Assembly (NCBI GenBank): GCA_050015095.1
Contig: JBEKCC010000008.1
Span: 1 to 8,367 of the forward strand
Direction of reading: 5' to 3'
Length of the DNA: 8,367 bases
Origin: MVRE01 sp015660965
GTDB lineage: Archaea > Halobacteriota > Methanomicrobia > Methanomicrobiales > Methanospirillaceae
Positions 6,694 to 8,367 of the stretch are shown here, one piece after another. The first letter of the stretch is position 1. Every line of letters starts with the position of its first letter. The translations under genes were made by a program, and so were the position numbers. Below the pieces are notes generated by a model. It saw only the letters and a list, made by a program, of their open reading frames with translations. It did no database searches and was not told the DNA's origin.

Positions 6694-6876
6694 TATGGTC
6701 ATAAAACAACACTTGGGAATATGATGAATGTGGATGGATATTCAGAAAAAAGGAAAAAATCCCGCCACAATTTTTTGTTATGATAGGAAACCCGTCAAAG
6801 TAAAATTTTGGTATGAAAAATCTATCCTAAGATTATTGGAAAATACTCTTAGATTTATGGAGATTGACAGAACCTA

Positions 6877-7254
6877 ATGGCGAAAAAGAGTAGTTTGTTT
6901 ATCCGTCAATTCGTAATTGGACTGGGTTTTCTCTCCGGAATATTTACCGCAATTGGTATTGATCCCCAAGGTGCAATCATCAGCGTGATTGGTAAGGCAG
7001 TCGGATCAGTGTATCCAGAACCTCATATCTCGTATATTCTCTTCATTCTACCAACGGTTTTATTAATCATTTCTCTTGTCGGTGCATACATGAAGGGAAA
7101 GGTTCTCGGCCTTATCTCGGTCATTGTTGCATATCTTTCTGGGCTCCTCATCTTGACCGTAACATTGCTCGCTTTAACTCTTCTTCTACTGGCAATCGTT
7201 TTTGGATACCTTGCCACAAATCGAAAGATTCTCAGAAAGGTAAAACCGTTCTAA
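6877..7254 (+). CDS. Four-helix integral membrane protein, unknown function
   Basis: The 125 residues are mostly hydrophobic. Likely membrane helices are 8-28, 51-72, 76-94 and 95-113, the last two forming one nearly continuous 38-residue hydrophobic stretch. Positive charges sit at the N-terminus (KK at 3-4), in the short 73-75 turn (KGK) and at the C-terminus (NRKILRKVK, 115-123). This fits both ends facing the cytoplasm, with an outer loop at about 29-50. An in-frame stop nine bases upstream leaves ATG 6877 as the only reasonable start; GGAGAT twelve bases before it is a rather distant ribosome binding site. I do not recognise a family. It ends 43 bases before the methyltransferase gene on the same strand, so the two may be co-transcribed. 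Confidence 0.75.
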   Translation: MAKKSSLFIRQFVIGLGFLSGIFTAIGIDPQGAIISVIGKAVGSVYPEPHISYILFILPTVLLIISLVGAYMKGKVLGLISVIVAYLSGLLILTVTLLALTLLLLAIVFGYLATNRKILRKVKPF

Positions 7255-7262
7255 ACCTGTTC

Positions 7263-7270
7263 TTTATAAA
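7263..7270 (+). promoter_or_regulatory. Candidate TATA box of the methyltransferase gene
   Basis: TTTATAAA is centred about 31 bases before ATG 7298. A start about 26 bases on gives a leader of only some six bases, so the transcript would be almost leaderless. AGGA at 7291-7294 lies just three bases from the ATG and is a weak ribosome binding site, which fits that reading. Confidence 0.45.
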
Positions 7271-7297
7271 TTCCATAACAACAAACGTTTAGGAATC

Positions 7298-8041
7298 ATG
7301 AGTATCCTACCCAAGAAAAATCTCATCTGGGCTTTCGATACTATTGCTCCCAGTAAATACCTATTAAAGTTCAGGAAACTTCTGCTCTTTGAGCCATTCA
7401 TTGGATACGATATCGCAACACGGGGTAGGATCTCTCATTATGGGTGTTCTAACCGCAAGGATTTCTCACGCAAACTAAAAAAAATCCGATCAGAGACAGA
7501 ACTTTTACTCGAAGATATTGAAGCATACCATATCTACATGGCAGTAAAAAGAACACAGAAAGTTCCAGGTGACATTGCAGAGGTTGGAGTATACAAAGGC
7601 GGTTCCGCGAAGATCATCTGTGCAGCTAAAGGTGACAAAATTCTTCATCTTTTTGATACCTTTGAGGGGTTGCCAAAAGTAGATGATGTTGATTTGGTAT
7701 GGCCTTTTTATGAAGGGAAGTTTGCAACCTCATATGAAAATGTGAAAGGTTACTTGGGTGCTGAGCGAAATGTCTTTTTCTATAAAGGAATTTTTCCAGA
7801 AACATCAGATCCCGTAAAAGATCGATTATTCTCTCTCGTAAACCTCGATGTAGATACCTACGAAAGTTCAAAAAAATGCCTAGAGTTTTTCTACACTCGA
7901 ATGAGTCCAGGTGGCATTATTATTTCTCACGATTATATAACCGCCCCGGGTGTCCAGAAAGCGTTTGATGAATTTTTTTCCAATAAACCCGAACCGTTAA
8001 TCGAGACAGCAGGTTCGCAGTGTTTTATCGTCAAGCTTTAA
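7298..8041 (+). CDS. TylF-like SAM-dependent O-methyltransferase
   Basis: The 247 residues form a class I methyltransferase of the TylF/macrocin O-methyltransferase type. Members methylate hydroxyl groups of sugars or sugar-bearing molecules, usually with Mg2+. The SAM-binding motif I is DIAEVGVYKGGSAK (92-105). LFDTFEGLP (118-126) supplies the acidic residue after strand 2. LVNLDVDTYES (180-190) and GGIIISHDY (205-213) carry the acidic residues (D184, D186, D212) that in NovP-type relatives bind metal and act as base; the usual DD pair is HD here. The first 85 residues are a helical cap rich in Lys and Arg. In methanogens such genes often serve surface glycan or S-layer sugar modification, but no glycosyltransferase is adjacent, so the substrate is unknown. 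The gene converges on a small membrane protein gene. Confidence 0.88.
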   Translation: MSILPKKNLIWAFDTIAPSKYLLKFRKLLLFEPFIGYDIATRGRISHYGCSNRKDFSRKLKKIRSETELLLEDIEAYHIYMAVKRTQKVPGDIAEVGVYKGGSAKIICAAKGDKILHLFDTFEGLPKVDDVDLVWPFYEGKFATSYENVKGYLGAERNVFFYKGIFPETSDPVKDRLFSLVNLDVDTYESSKKCLEFFYTRMSPGGIIISHDYITAPGVQKAFDEFFSNKPEPLIETAGSQCFIVKL

Positions 8042-8062
8042 AAAAAGAATTCGTCCTTTTTT
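8041..8062. terminator. Probable bidirectional terminator between convergent genes
   Basis: AAAAAAG (8041-8047) pairs with CTTTTTT (8056-8062) around an 8-base loop. It gives a T-run on each strand just after the stop codons of the methyltransferase gene (plus) and the 59-residue gene (minus). Only 28 bases separate the two coding regions. Confidence 0.6.
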
Positions 8063-8069
8063 GTAATTG

Positions 8070-8249
8070 TTATTCTTTAATGATCAAGATCCCAAAAATG
8101 ATTAAAACCAATCCAACAAGCAAAGCGACAATTCCAATTAATCCTAGAACCACAGCGATCACACCGGGTAAGAACACCCAGATAGCATAAATTCCAAGAA
8201 CGCATAAAATAAGCCCGATAAGTAAAGAACCAATCCCTGCCTTATCCAT
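8070..8249 (-). CDS. 59-residue two-helix membrane protein
   Basis: This short frame reads MDKAGIGSLLIGLILCVLGI and continues as an almost wholly hydrophobic protein ending in ILIIKE. Two membrane helices are likely, about 6-26 and 30-56, joined at a Pro-Gly turn (28-29). Glycines recur roughly every few residues (G5, G7, G12, G19, G29, G36, G39, G46, G53), which would allow tight helix packing. Charges are confined to the ends (DK at 2-3, KE at 58-59). The ATG has a good ribosome binding site, GAGGT, six bases upstream (8256-8260). Small proteins of this look are familiar to me from methanogen genomes, with no assigned function. It is convergent with the methyltransferase gene. Confidence 0.8.
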   Translation of the reverse strand: MDKAGIGSLLIGLILCVLGIYAIWVFLPGVIAVVLGLIGIVALLVGLVLIIFGILIIKE

Positions 8250-8367
8250 AATAATACCTCAATTTATCTTGATTTCTGAATACGAAATGATAAGTGTATT
8301 GGCTCCTTCAACGTTCAAAATTGCTCAAACTAAAACGTTTCAGTGATTTCAACGGGTATGGAAGTAC
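8250..8367. other. Right edge, upstream of the 59-residue gene
   Basis: It contains the ribosome binding site of the small membrane protein at 8256-8260 and presumably its promoter, although no clear TATA box stands out. On the minus strand a frame open from the window edge runs 19 codons to a TGA at about 8308. That could be the tail of another gene or chance. Confidence 0.3.

Noticed and set aside
6721..6760. C-box-like ATGATGA in the gap after the second lipoprotein
   Set aside because: No D box (CTGA) follows at a suitable distance.

Overview
The window is from a methanogenic euryarchaeon, most likely Methanomicrobiales-like. The order is a guess, and a Methanospirillum-type genome would fit the modest G+C. 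The evidence is an archaeal-type 23S rRNA 3' end, an archaeal 5S rRNA, a tRNA gene with no encoded CCA, TATA-like boxes with T-tract terminators, GGAGG ribosome binding sites, and lipoproteins with a Thr/Ser/Pro-rich linker after the lipobox cysteine.

Layout: (1) 1 to about 812, plus strand, is the end of an rRNA operon: the 3' part of 23S rRNA, tRNA-Cys(GCA), then 5S rRNA. The tRNA sits between 23S and 5S and touches the 5S gene, so processing of the tRNA 3' end should also create the 5S 5' end. (2) 1065-3733, minus strand, is a two-gene polyamine operon. A bacterial-type homospermidine synthase (hss) overlaps by ATGA a fold-III PLP ornithine-type decarboxylase. Together they would turn ornithine into putrescine and then sym-homospermidine. 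A hairpin plus T-tract terminator lies behind the operon. (3) 3734-4233 is a 500-base AT-rich intergenic stretch with simple repeats. (4) 4234-5295, minus, encodes a tail-anchored coiled-coil protein resembling the RMD1/DUF155 group. (5) 5441-6034, minus, and 6235-6693, plus, are two divergent lipoprotein genes. (6) 6877-7254, plus, is a four-helix membrane protein of unknown role. (7) 7298-8041, plus, is a TylF-like SAM-dependent O-methyltransferase. (8) 8070-8249, minus, is a 59-residue two-helix membrane protein, convergent with the methyltransferase and separated from it by a probable bidirectional terminator.

Only the rRNA/tRNA genes and the hss-decarboxylase pair form clear functional units. 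The other genes look like single transcription units, apart from a possible pairing of the four-helix membrane protein with the methyltransferase. The points most worth a second look are the tRNA-Cys placement, the homospermidine operon in an archaeon, and a sharp change of base composition inside the decarboxylase gene. I saw no CRISPR array, insertion sequence, integrase or defence system.
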